Source: a virus
Length of the DNA stretch: 23,188 nucleotides
Strand: one strand, 5' to 3'
IMG/VR virus record: IMGVR_UViG_3300043409_001721
Coordinates: 1 to 23,188 of that record
The position numbers and the translations under genes were made by a program. Positions 1-6,627 of the stretch are shown in pieces. Positions within the stretch are counted from its first letter, which is position 1. Each line of letters begins with the position of its first letter. The notes under the pieces are model-generated. The model was given only the letters and a program-made list of their open reading frames with translations, was not told the DNA's origin and made no database searches.

Positions 1-204
1 CTTGTGTTCTTTGGTCATCCGCGAAAGCTCGGCCTTCGCGGTATCTAGTGCGGATTCTAACCGCTCAACCTCTGCCGGGTCAATCGCATGGTCTTTTTGG
101 AGTTTTTTCTTCTCCGCCAGCAACTGGTCGTTTTTGGCTTTCAGGCCAGAAGTGGCCTCGTCGATCAAGCGGTCAATTTCTGCCTGTTGCTCTGCTGTAA
201 ACAT
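1..204 (-). CDS. Coiled-coil phage protein, N-terminal part (possible scaffold)
   Basis: A minus-strand gene starts with ATG at 204 and runs off the left edge, leaving 68 codons. GGAGG lies 7 bases before the ATG. The visible part begins MFTAEQQAEI and is rich in Glu, Lys, Leu and Ala, with long stretches of heptad-like spacing and no Cys, so it should form a helix or coiled coil. It is the second gene after the MuF head protein. In many phages a scaffold protein or capsid-assembly factor precedes the major capsid gene at this position, so a scaffold role is my inference from position and helical character. The C-terminus is outside the window, so a protease or capsid-binding tail cannot be assessed. 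Confidence 0.7.
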   Translation of the reverse strand, partial: MFTAEQQAEIDRLIDEATSGLKAKNDQLLAEKKKLQKDHAIDPAEVERLESALDTAKAELSRMTKEHK

Positions 205-226
205 AAGATGCCCTCCGGGCGGTTGT

Positions 227-239
227 GCGGCACTGCCGC
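227..239. other. Short GC-rich hairpin before the coiled-coil gene
   Basis: GCGGC-ACT-GCCGC is a perfect inverted repeat in the 39-base gap between the 50-aa gene and the coiled-coil gene. No T-run follows on the minus strand, so it is not a classical terminator. It could be an RNA hairpin that tunes translation or transcript ends ahead of the capsid genes. That role is inference. Confidence 0.4.
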
Positions 240-243
240 GAAT

Positions 244-396
244 TTATTTCAGCGTGGCCAGTATAAGGTTTGCGTCTTTGATGGCCTGCTCTTTTTCTGG
301 AGAATCTGGCAGATCCGACAAGTATTCAATCCACTTGGTCACAGATTCCTGCGTTGGCGAAAACAGAATTTCTGTTGGGGTTTCGATAATTATCAT
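244..396 (-). CDS. Small acidic phage protein, 50 aa
   Basis: The ATG at 396 overlaps the TGA of the MuF head gene as ATGA, which is typical translational coupling. The gene ends with TAA at 244. The product begins MIIIETPTEILFSPT and is mostly helical after a short N-terminal strand, with no Cys and no membrane segment. I do not recognise a family. It lies between the head morphogenesis gene and the presumed scaffold, so a small structural or assembly role is plausible but unproven. The tight overlap and the absence of any better frame in this interval support it as a real gene. Confidence 0.65.
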   Translation of the reverse strand: MIIIETPTEILFSPTQESVTKWIEYLSDLPDSPEKEQAIKDANLILATLK

Positions 397-2915
397 TTGA
401 GCGCGTCCGTGATCAAATCAATGACCTCATTGAGCAGCGTCTTGTTTTGCTCGATTGCCTTTGTAAATGCCGCGCTTGGCGTTTCCACTCTGTAAGATAC
501 AAGCCCGGCTCTTTGTAGCGACTCGCTCAAAGCGTGGCCGAATAACGATAGTATTTCCGGAGTCACTTTCCCGCCTGCGTTTTGGACCGCCCGTTTTACC
601 GCTTCTTTTGCGGCCTGCAGCCCTTTGTTGTATTGCTCTTGCGGTATTCGCTTCATGGATGCGCCAACAAACTGCGTCCCGGTTGGGGTAACTGCAATGA
701 TCTCTTTTGCTCCTGTTTTGGCTGTCATGTTGTAGTCGCCCAGACTAAGATTTGCTTCCTCTGCGCCTGGGTGGTTGTGAACTATCACGTTCCCGCGCAT
801 CACGTTCATTTCCCTGTCGGCAAACTCTACATGTGATGCCCCGCCAGTTTTCCTAAAGATTTCCTTACCGGTTGCGGGGTCGTATATAAGCGCACTTTCA
901 ATATTGCGTTTTTTACCAACGCTCTGCACATAATCCAGTGCGTCCGTGTGAATTTGCGGCCTTGGTGGTGCAGTGTATTTTGTTTTCAACTGGTCTAGCG
1001 TTAACGGCCTGCCAGCCCCATTCGTGAGCTGTGCCAGGGTAATCTTTCCCGACCGGAACAAGTCGGCTCGGCCCTTGCCTAAGACTTCTTCGACCTTTTC
1101 TGCGGGCTGGCGCTCAAGCCATTCAGTGAATGTGGTTCTTGCGGAAATAGGGCCGTCTGCGCTTGCTCGCTGCCCACTGGGCGGAGAATCAAATACTTGG
1201 GGAACCAACAGGCATCGGCAGTTATGAGTTACAATTCCATTTGCCACATACCACCCTTTTTCTGTTTCGAGGTTGTACACATAGCCATGAAAATCGACAC
1301 GCTCAACACTCATGATTTGATCGCTCGCCACGTTGCCGGCGCTTCCTGCAAGCAAATCGCCCGCGAGCTTGGCGTAGGCATCAGTTGCGTTATCCGTAGA
1401 CTCAACGCCGCTGGTGTTGATACCGCTCGCCGTGTCGTGCCGGTAGATATGGTTAACGCTTTGCGTATCTATCATGCTGGCGTCGGGATTTCTGGAATTG
1501 CGGAACGCATGGGAGTTAGCCGCATGGTTATGGTTCGCGCCTTCGCTGACGCCGGAATCAAAACCCGCAACCGTGGAGAGCAGCAATCCGCACGAATGGC
1601 AGCGGCCACCCCAGAGCAGCGAAAACAGCTCGCTAGCCGTGCGCATGATGCTATTCGTGGCAAGCCCGCCAATTTTCAGAGACTCGCCAAGTCTGCGCAA
1701 ACCAGAGAGAGAACCCAGGCGGTTAAAATTTCCAAATCCGAGGTCATGCTTTGCAACATGCTTGCGGCGCGAGGTATTGAATTCACCACTCAAAAGGCTT
1801 TTGGCCCATACAATTGCGACATCGCTGCCGATCCCGTCGCCGTGGAAGTCGCGGGCGGTCACTGGCATTGGCACGGGGCGCACCTTGCCAGAACCGAACG
1901 CCGATTCAATCACATCATGAATTGTGGTTGGCACGTCTTGATGGTCGCCGTTAATGCCGGCTCGCCCATGACTCAAGCGGTCGCTGATTATGTTGCCGCC
2001 TACATCAAGCAAGCCCGCAGCAACCCATCCGCGCCCCGTGAGTATCGGGTGATTTGGGGTGCAGGTCAGTTTTCGACCAGCGGCGGTCTGAATGACGACA
2101 ACTTCTCCATCGAACCACCGTTTACTGTAACCCGTGACATCACCACCGGACGTTATTACCGCATCGCCCGTTAAGCAGTTGAAATGCAAAGGATAACGGG
2201 GCATTGGAAAATTATGGCCTATCGGAGTCCCGTCTTTTTCCCATTCAAGCCCATCCAACGGCGCACATCGCGTGCAGGTATTCGTGTCAAGCGTAGCAAC
2301 TGCGCGGTATCGCTTGATGATGTCTGCGTTGGCCTCAAACATCGCCATGCGAGCGTCATTTGCAACAGTCGCCGTGCTGGTCTGCACCAGTGCAGCAGCG
2401 TTTGCTCTGGATACATCCATGAATTGCAGAACCCGCCGGATGATCTGCTGATTTGTTTCCCCGGCGGCGATCCCTTGTCTCACAGCGCCATTAAACCGAA
2501 AAACAGTATCCGCAGATTGACGGCTCCACCAGTCTGATTGAACCGCACCTTGGATAATGGAATCACCGGCAAGCGTGCGCAGGAAGTCATCAGATAAACG
2601 CGTGATCTGCGACTCAGTCACAAGGAGCGTTGCAGCGGTTGCGGTAGCTGTTACGTTTGCGATACCCGCCATCGCTTCAATGGATACATCAGCCGCCCGT
2701 GCGTAATACTCCTGTATCAATGTCCGGGTTTCGCGTAGCTGCTGATTTGTGCGAGTGCGTGACCATTCAGTGATCGTATTGCCTGCCAGCTTACCCAACA
2801 GCTCCCGCTCAAGCGTTCGGAGTATGTCCAGCACCTCCGATTCCACACTGGCAGCAGTGCGGAACAGATCCAATTGCAAATCGACGGCATCGTCGAAAAT
2901 GCGGTTAATTGCCAC
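393..2915 (-). CDS. MuF-type head morphogenesis protein with intein and JAMM-like C-terminal domain
   Basis: The start is GTG at 2915, with GAGG 7 bases upstream, and it overlaps the portal stop by 11 bases. The precursor is 840 residues. Residues about 1-246 are the N-extein with the MuF domain, ending in PLHFN. Residues 247-565 are an intein. Residues 566-840 are the C-extein, opening with CRCLLVP. After splicing the mature protein would be about 521 residues with PLHFN-CRC rejoined, the usual MuF motif (NCRC). MuF proteins are minor head proteins found inside the capsid or at the portal. Near the C-terminus, HNHP (residues 713-716) followed by S724 and D727, with E697 upstream, resembles the JAMM/MPN metalloprotease motif, though spacing to the Asp is one residue longer than the canonical H-x-H-x10-D. 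Phage MuF proteins are known to carry variable C-terminal toxin-like domains, and this may be one. MuF and intein calls are strong; the JAMM-like call is moderate. Confidence 0.92.
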   Translation of the reverse strand: MAINRIFDDAVDLQLDLFRTAASVESEVLDILRTLERELLGKLAGNTITEWSRTRTNQQLRETRTLIQEYYARAADVSIEAMAGIANVTATATAATLLVTESQITRLSDDFLRTLAGDSIIQGAVQSDWWSRQSADTVFRFNGAVRQGIAAGETNQQIIRRVLQFMDVSRANAAALVQTSTATVANDARMAMFEANADIIKRYRAVATLDTNTCTRCAPLDGLEWEKDGTPIGHNFPMPRYPLHFNCLTGDAVITSGGDVTGYSKRWFDGEVVVIQTAAGRKLTCTPNHPILTGRGWVAAGLLDVGGNIISDRLSHGRAGINGDHQDVPTTIHDVIESAFGSGKVRPVPMPVTARDFHGDGIGSDVAIVWAKSLLSGEFNTSRRKHVAKHDLGFGNFNRLGSLSGLRRLGESLKIGGLATNSIMRTASELFSLLWGGRCHSCGLLLSTVAGFDSGVSEGANHNHAANSHAFRNSRNPDASMIDTQSVNHIYRHDTASGINTSGVESTDNATDAYAKLAGDLLAGSAGNVASDQIMSVERVDFHGYVYNLETEKGWYVANGIVTHNCRCLLVPQVFDSPPSGQRASADGPISARTTFTEWLERQPAEKVEEVLGKGRADLFRSGKITLAQLTNGAGRPLTLDQLKTKYTAPPRPQIHTDALDYVQSVGKKRNIESALIYDPATGKEIFRKTGGASHVEFADREMNVMRGNVIVHNHPGAEEANLSLGDYNMTAKTGAKEIIAVTPTGTQFVGASMKRIPQEQYNKGLQAAKEAVKRAVQNAGGKVTPEILSLFGHALSESLQRAGLVSYRVETPSAAFTKAIEQNKTLLNEVIDLITDALK
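1221..2177 (-). other. Intein in the MuF head protein (319 residues)
   Basis: The intein begins at Cys247 of the precursor (CLTGDAVIT, block A) and ends in HN at 564-565, followed by Cys566 as the +1 nucleophile. Block B is TCTPNHPILTGRGW around residues 284-297, with the conserved TxxH. Block F is the segment around HGYVYNLE (543-550), and block G is GIVTHN. The Hint splicing domain is made of about 65 residues at the N side and about 30 at the C side. The intervening stretch of about 225 residues has no LAGLIDADG or HNH signature and is rich in Gly, Ser, Asn and His. That stretch is the complement of a plus-strand nuclease gene. All standard catalytic residues (C1, block B H, penultimate H, terminal N, +1 C) are present, so splicing competence is expected. 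Insertion at a highly conserved codon cluster of the host gene is typical of homing inteins. Confidence 0.93.
1287..2174 (+). CDS. Vsr/DUF559-like homing endonuclease encoded antisense inside the intein
   Basis: This 295-residue gene lies wholly within the intein on the opposite strand. Residues about 11-40 and 56-92 look like two helix-turn-helix DNA-binding segments. Residues about 150-222 match the PD-(D/E)XK nuclease pattern of Vsr and DUF559 proteins: SE at 151-152, GPYNCD ending in D178, VAVEV with E187, then HWHWH at 192-196 and GWHVLMV at 214-220. Vsr-like (EDxHD) homing endonucleases are established for phage genes and for fractured intein genes, so a role in intein homing is a strong inference. 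Start choice: ATG at 1287 sits just before the first HTH, with GAGG 14 bases upstream, which is far. ATG at 1224, also inside the intein, would add 21 residues with no domain character. A -10-like TACAAT is at 1230-1235 but has no clear -35. The tail after about residue 234 is antisense to the N-terminal splicing domain and has no recognisable fold. Confidence 0.87.
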   Translation: MKIDTLNTHDLIARHVAGASCKQIARELGVGISCVIRRLNAAGVDTARRVVPVDMVNALRIYHAGVGISGIAERMGVSRMVMVRAFADAGIKTRNRGEQQSARMAAATPEQRKQLASRAHDAIRGKPANFQRLAKSAQTRERTQAVKISKSEVMLCNMLAARGIEFTTQKAFGPYNCDIAADPVAVEVAGGHWHWHGAHLARTERRFNHIMNCGWHVLMVAVNAGSPMTQAVADYVAAYIKQARSNPSAPREYRVIWGAGQFSTSGGLNDDNFSIEPPFTVTRDITTGRYYRIAR

Positions 2916-4308
2916 CGATCAACCTCGGCCCTGATGCTGCAATCCGTTCTTGTTCTTCTTCAAACGTGATGTTGGCATCTGCGATTTCGCCAGCCTGTAG
3001 GTTGCTGTAAAGCGTCTGATCTGACATTGCCCCAGCCTGCCACGCACTCACCATCGCAGTCAGTTCCTGCGCAGTCATGCCCACCGGCACGAAGTCCTTA
3101 TTGATCTGGTATTTCACATCGCCGCTTGCTCGCATCCACGCAGCAAACCAGCCGAGCGCCCGCGTGATGCCCATGCTTAAAATGTCAGCCATTGCCGCGA
3201 GCTGCGATTGCTCCCCAGCTTGTCGCTGCTTCAAAGTGTCTGCAGCTTCAACGCTGGCTTTTTGCGATTCAAGCATTCTTGCACCAAGCACAGCCATTTC
3301 GGCCTTTTTTGAATCAAGATTGGTACGCAGTGCACCGAAATCACCAGTGACTTCTAGGTAGCTTGCGGTCGCTTGCGGATCAGGGCAAACAATAGCTGTT
3401 TTACTCCCTATCCTTATTCTCTGACCATCCTCCAACTGTAAACCAGCAATAAAAGGCGTTGGCAGTCCTGAAAAATGACAGCCGTGCTCATAGTCTGCGC
3501 TGACTTGATAATGATGCAGATTCAGTTCGGCCAAATCCAAAAGGGGCGGAGATGACACCGGCCACAAAAGCGAGTCATGACCGAATATCACAAACGGGAT
3601 TTCAGTCATCGGCTGGCCTGACATCAGCGGGAACGAGTCGGATACCAGCTCGTCCTCGTCGCGCTCGTTTATACGGAACACCCTGACCCGATAACCTTCA
3701 GCGGTCAAATCCAGCACCCGGTATCTGGTTTCGGAATCCTGCGCGAATTCGTCATTACCAGGCAACGATGCAGCTTCACGCAAAACCACCATTGTGGTCG
3801 TGAGCTTGTTTCCTATTCGAGCTGACTTCCAGTTTAAAATCGAGTCGGCCTTGTACATAGCCAGAAACGGTCTCAGCCCCATCCGATCAAAATCGGCTTG
3901 AGTCATGTCGCTGGATAGGTCAATCTGCGGATAATCCACAAGCAAGCCCACCCTGCCACTGGTCAGGACTTCCTGTGCTAATTCTTGAGCCATCGCATTA
4001 AGTGGAGTGCCTGCCATGTCTGCGTCTTGCAGTGATTCAACAACGGAAATCGGAGCGATCAGAATAGGCGACTTGCGAAACATGGTGCCTTTCAAGCCTG
4101 ACACTGTGCGCCAGAACGCATTGAAGAACGGCGTGCGTTTGAGCCTAGCGTTATAGTCTATAGGCTCTTCTTCGGTGAGCTTCGGCAGGTAAGTCATGCC
4201 GCGAGAATGGATGCGATGTTCACCCTCGACGCAATCATCGCAACGCTGCCACAATCCTGCTGCTGCGGAGTATTCGGGGTTTTCGGTGCGGACGCCTTTT
4301 TGAGCCAT
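2905..4308 (-). CDS. Portal protein (DUF4055-like)
   Basis: The protein has 467 residues from ATG at 4308, which has GAGG 7 bases upstream. Longer in-frame extensions lack such a site and would run into the terminase gene. The portal forms the dodecameric ring at the capsid vertex through which DNA enters and leaves. The N-terminus has a NPEYSAAAGLWQRCDD segment and a YLPKL segment that resemble DUF4055 phage portal-like proteins. The middle includes RVGLLVDYP, a strand pattern typical of portal wing domains, and the C-terminal third is helical and Gln/Ala-rich. Position between the large terminase and the MuF protein is the canonical order (terL, portal, MuF). The stop at 2905 overlaps the MuF start by 11 bases. 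Confidence 0.88.
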   Translation of the reverse strand: MAQKGVRTENPEYSAAAGLWQRCDDCVEGEHRIHSRGMTYLPKLTEEEPIDYNARLKRTPFFNAFWRTVSGLKGTMFRKSPILIAPISVVESLQDADMAGTPLNAMAQELAQEVLTSGRVGLLVDYPQIDLSSDMTQADFDRMGLRPFLAMYKADSILNWKSARIGNKLTTTMVVLREAASLPGNDEFAQDSETRYRVLDLTAEGYRVRVFRINERDEDELVSDSFPLMSGQPMTEIPFVIFGHDSLLWPVSSPPLLDLAELNLHHYQVSADYEHGCHFSGLPTPFIAGLQLEDGQRIRIGSKTAIVCPDPQATASYLEVTGDFGALRTNLDSKKAEMAVLGARMLESQKASVEAADTLKQRQAGEQSQLAAMADILSMGITRALGWFAAWMRASGDVKYQINKDFVPVGMTAQELTAMVSAWQAGAMSDQTLYSNLQAGEIADANITFEEEQERIAASGPRLIGGN

Positions 4309-4327
4309 TTTTAAACCTCTGCAACGA

Positions 4328-5566
4328 TTATACGCCAACCATTCGCGCAAGCGAAACGGGCCGAATAATCGGAAACTTTCGGTGAATATAATATCCTGCG
4401 CAGTCGTTCCAATCATCAATTGACGGATGAGCGCCAGACTTTTCTGGATCTCCCTTGCTGTCGTATCCTTGTGACTCCATAGCGTCAGTCAGTAGCGGGC
4501 ATTTGTATGTGTTAACGCGAAGCCTGCCGTGAGCCAAAAGGGCGTTGATGGAATTCACCCTGTCCCTGACTGCCGGGTTAGCATTAGGCGCATCAACAGT
4601 GTATCCGGCTCGCTGAATCATCTGTACATCAGTCTGACTGGCGTTTGTTGATCTGCCCTGCCCACTAGCGTCTGGATACACGATAACTTTCCTGCCGTCT
4701 GCCCGGTATTTTTCAGCCCTGATTATAAAGTCCTGCGTGTCATGGCTGACAAATTCATCTACAGCTTCAGGGATGCCATTGCTCAACACCCACACCGTTG
4801 CGCAAGTGCCGCCAATGTTAAAGTCCAGCCCGATATTGCAAATCCTATCCGATGCCAGCAATTCCCTGTCCGTGTGGTGCGTCCGGCGATCAAAAAAGTG
4901 GTACACCTTGTTTTGAGACAGGCTTACGAATTCGCCGTTCAGGTACATATCCGCCAGGATCGGGTCGTAGTTGTCCCTGATCTGCTGAATGTAGCCGTCA
5001 GGCAAATAAGGATTGGATGCAGTCGATGCTTTTATCAGCGCATAACCCTTTGATGGATTTTTTACCCATCGCGCATATGTAAAACCGGAATACCCTTGGT
5101 CGGGCGTTGTCACGTTGCCAATTGTGTTCGGCCTGCCACACTGCTGACGATTACGCTCCGAAACCTTGCGCCATACCACTGCGGCTTTGTCTTTTGGCAA
5201 AGTGTCCAGCTCATCAACAATTGAATCCGCAACCTCATAGGCCACGATCCTTTCCGGCCTGTCGTAGCTGCGGAAAATCATGTCGCCGTAGTTTTCCACG
5301 TTCACCACATAATCGCTTCGATTCGTTTTGAATTTCAGCCCTAGCGCAGACAAGATTTCTTCAGTGCCGGATATTGCCCTGCGCCTCAACAGGTCATACG
5401 TCGGCATGTAATACGCCGTGTCGATGCCCGGAGCTGCAAGCATTTTGAGCAATAGGCGCACAATGCCGGCCTGAGTTTTGCCCGAACCCAAGCCAGCCAC
5501 CATCGCCGGGAACGGGTCTTGATGGAATACGAATTGCTCCTGCGGTTCAGTGAGCGCCAGTTCCAT
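4328..5566 (-). CDS. terL: Terminase large subunit
   Basis: The protein has 412 residues from ATG at 5566 and is the ATP-driven DNA-packaging motor with a nuclease that cuts concatemers. The Walker A motif is GLGSGKT at residues 25-31 and Walker B is SIVDE at 115-119. The C-terminal RNase H-like nuclease is marked by GLDFN (D248), VYPDA (D299) and a HPSIDDWNDC segment (D384, D385, D388). Length is in the usual 400-550 range, towards the short end. The start overlaps the end of the small-subunit gene by 20 bases, and 19 bases separate the stop from the portal ATG, so these genes form one operon. Motifs are complete and I see no sign of decay. Confidence 0.95.
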   Translation of the reverse strand: MELALTEPQEQFVFHQDPFPAMVAGLGSGKTQAGIVRLLLKMLAAPGIDTAYYMPTYDLLRRRAISGTEEILSALGLKFKTNRSDYVVNVENYGDMIFRSYDRPERIVAYEVADSIVDELDTLPKDKAAVVWRKVSERNRQQCGRPNTIGNVTTPDQGYSGFTYARWVKNPSKGYALIKASTASNPYLPDGYIQQIRDNYDPILADMYLNGEFVSLSQNKVYHFFDRRTHHTDRELLASDRICNIGLDFNIGGTCATVWVLSNGIPEAVDEFVSHDTQDFIIRAEKYRADGRKVIVYPDASGQGRSTNASQTDVQMIQRAGYTVDAPNANPAVRDRVNSINALLAHGRLRVNTYKCPLLTDAMESQGYDSKGDPEKSGAHPSIDDWNDCAGYYIHRKFPIIRPVSLARMVGV

Positions 5567-5948
5567 TTTCCGGCCTTGTCGCTCTGATGATCTGGATAAC
5601 TTGATCTGGCGTTATGCCTTCAGGCTCTGATGACTTGTCACTCCACCCGAAATTCTTCAGCGCAAAAATGCTGCCGGTCGGTGATGTGCCGTGCAGTTTC
5701 ATCTCGTAATGCCACTCTACAAAAGCCTTCGCTCGCTTTACGGAGTCAGAAAAGCCGTTATATTTCAAGTACTCATCTATTGATTGGCGAGATGAAAAAC
5801 CGAGATATAAAGCAAGCCCCGTCCATGTCACCGGGTATAGTTTTGCTTCACAAAAACGCTGGTATTCTTCGACTTTCGCGTCGAATTGTTCTGGCGTTTC
5901 GTACAGGCGCGGCCTGCCGTTTGCCTTTGGTATAAGGTTTTTTGCCAT
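5547..5948 (-). CDS. terS: Terminase small subunit
   Basis: The protein has 133 residues from ATG at 5948, preceded by AGGGG four bases upstream. A longer frame reaching 6077 would cross the likely promoter and has a non-conserved leader. The sequence starts MAKNLIPKANGRPRLYETPE. A helical DNA-binding region follows (TWTGLALYLGFSSRQSI), then a segment ending FALKNFGWSDK, a pattern typical of phage small terminases. It recognises the packaging site and feeds DNA to the large subunit. The C-terminal tail about PDQVIQII probably contacts TerL. It is the first gene of the minus-strand packaging and head operon and is divergent from the plus-strand accessory cassette. Confidence 0.85.
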   Translation of the reverse strand: MAKNLIPKANGRPRLYETPEQFDAKVEEYQRFCEAKLYPVTWTGLALYLGFSSRQSIDEYLKYNGFSDSVKRAKAFVEWHYEMKLHGTSPTGSIFALKNFGWSDKSSEPEGITPDQVIQIIRATRPENGTGAH

Positions 5949-5991
5949 GTGACCCCTGGTCAAAATGCGGCCCCTCAAGGGCTGTGCTCGC

Positions 5992-5997
5992 ATTATA
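5992..5997 (-). promoter_or_regulatory. Likely -10 box for the packaging/head operon
   Basis: A perfect TATAAT lies on the minus strand 44 bases upstream of the terS ATG. No good TTGACA is found at 16-18 bases; a TGGACA is present at about 20 bases spacing. A late gene activator might compensate for the weak -35. The location in the divergent gap supports it. Confidence 0.45.
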
Positions 5998-6064
5998 CAC
6001 GCTCTTGTGTCACTGCATGTCCAGCGACTACCTAAATTATTTTCTGCATTCCTTAAAATAGTTG

Positions 6065-6093
6065 TTGCATCACGCATATACCTGCATTACATT
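6065..6093 (+). promoter_or_regulatory. Candidate promoter for the plus-strand accessory cassette
   Basis: TTGCAT at 6065-6070 and TACATT at 6088-6093 are separated by exactly 17 bases; each matches the sigma-70 consensus at four of six positions. The first gene starts at 6136. Four TGCAT pentamers lie in the same gap (6014, 6045, 6066, 6083) and might be regulator contacts, although their spacing is irregular. Confidence 0.4.
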
Positions 6094-6101
6094 TACTCCA
6101 T

Positions 6102-6117
6102 GCCGGCAACCGCTGGC
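6102..6117 (+). repeat. Hairpin H1, copy 1, upstream of first cassette gene
   Basis: GCCGGC-AACC-GCTGGC folds as a six-pair stem (one G-U) with a four-base loop, just ahead of the ribosome site of the 56-aa gene. The same 18 bases occur again at 6350-6367 ahead of the second gene. Confidence 0.6.
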
Positions 6118-6135
6118 CCAGACGGGAGAGACAAC

Positions 6136-6306
6136 ATGACACAGGTACAACAAAACAAGATTATCCAAGCCATTGCAGAATGCAGCCGCTACATTGAAAA
6201 AGAACAGGCCCACCGCGCAGACCTTCGACCTGCCGATGTAGCTCAACATTTAGAGTTTTGCATTCAACACCGCGCAAAACTTCAGGCCATGCTGGCAGCA
6301 GACTAA
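6136..6306 (+). CDS. Small helical protein, first gene of accessory cassette
   Basis: The product is 56 residues from ATG at 6136, with GGGAGAG upstream at good spacing. It begins MTQVQQNKIIQAIAEC and appears fully helical, with many Gln, Glu, Ala and Arg residues, two Cys, no membrane segment and no signal peptide. I cannot assign a family. It is the first of four small plus-strand genes lying between the lysis and packaging operons, both of which run on the other strand. Such inserted, oppositely oriented small genes are often accessory (moron-like) functions. A hairpin precedes its ribosome site and another follows its stop codon. Confidence 0.72.
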   Translation: MTQVQQNKIIQAIAECSRYIEKEQAHRADLRPADVAQHLEFCIQHRAKLQAMLAAD

Positions 6307-6313
6307 CCCCACC

Positions 6314-6327
6314 GGCCAAGGATGGCC
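6314..6327 (+). repeat. Hairpin H2, copy 1, after first cassette gene
   Basis: GGCCA-AGGA-TGGCC is a perfect five-pair stem with a four-base loop just after the stop of the 56-aa gene. It lies in a 15-base sequence repeated at 6626-6640 after the second gene. No T-run follows, so it is not a standard terminator. Confidence 0.6.
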
Positions 6328-6349
6328 ACACACACACATACCCCCCCCC
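6327..6349 (+). repeat. CA dinucleotide tract and C9 homopolymer
   Basis: Six CA units (6327-6338) are followed by TA and a run of nine C (6341-6349) in the gap before the second cassette gene. Such simple tracts are prone to slippage. Here they lie in untranslated leader, so any length change would alter spacing and not reading frame. Confidence 0.7.
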
Positions 6350-6365
6350 GCCGGCAACCGCTGGC
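6350..6365 (+). repeat. Hairpin H1, copy 2, upstream of second cassette gene
   Basis: This is an identical copy of the stem-loop at 6102-6117. It is followed by GAGGAGAG and the ATG of the 78-aa gene. Confidence 0.6.
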
Positions 6366-6383
6366 CCCAAGAGGAGAGAAAAA

Positions 6384-6620
6384 ATGATTCAGATCGACAA
6401 AAACTTGAACGTAATTCAAGACAATCAGCGAACAGGCTATGTGGTATTAAATGCCGGCAAAGTAGGCGCGACTCCAATGCTTTGCGCTGGCGTCGGTAGC
6501 TGCTCAGTAAAGCGTGGCCGCGTAGTGCATAACGTGCGTGCTACCTACAAACAAGTGCAGGTGACGCTACCGCTGACTGATCAGAGTTTCGCTGCCGCTG
6601 TCCGCGCAGTAAAAGCCTAA
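6384..6620 (+). CDS. Small unknown protein, second gene of accessory cassette
   Basis: The product is 78 residues from ATG at 6384, with a strong GAGGAG upstream. The N-terminal half alternates hydrophobic and polar residues as in beta strands (QRTGYVVLNAGKVG), followed by CAGVGSCSVKRGRVV and a final helix. It is basic, with two Cys three residues apart from a Gly-Ser turn, and it has no membrane segment. I do not recognise the family. It shares flanking hairpins with the gene before it, which suggests the two units spread or were copied as cassettes with common flanks, though the proteins themselves are unrelated. Confidence 0.7.
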   Translation: MIQIDKNLNVIQDNQRTGYVVLNAGKVGATPMLCAGVGSCSVKRGRVVHNVRATYKQVQVTLPLTDQSFAAAVRAVKA

Positions 6621-6627
6621 CCACCCC

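Noticed and set aside
2-495. Plus-strand frames at the left edge
   Set aside because: They run antisense to the MuF 3' end, the 50-aa gene and the coiled-coil gene, have no ribosome site, and are Ser/Cys/Phe-rich shadows.
1197-1286. Longer nuclease starting at the TTG at 1197
   Set aside because: It would begin outside the intein; the added residues have no domain character and the start codon is poor.
1474-1920. A second plus-strand frame within the intein region, 148 aa
   Set aside because: It overlaps the nuclease gene in another frame, lacks any domain pattern, and reads as Pro/Ser/Arg-rich noise.
5949-6077. N-terminal extension of the small terminase subunit up to 6077
   Set aside because: The extension crosses a perfect TATAAT and has no good ribosome site, whereas ATG at 5948 has AGGGG upstream.
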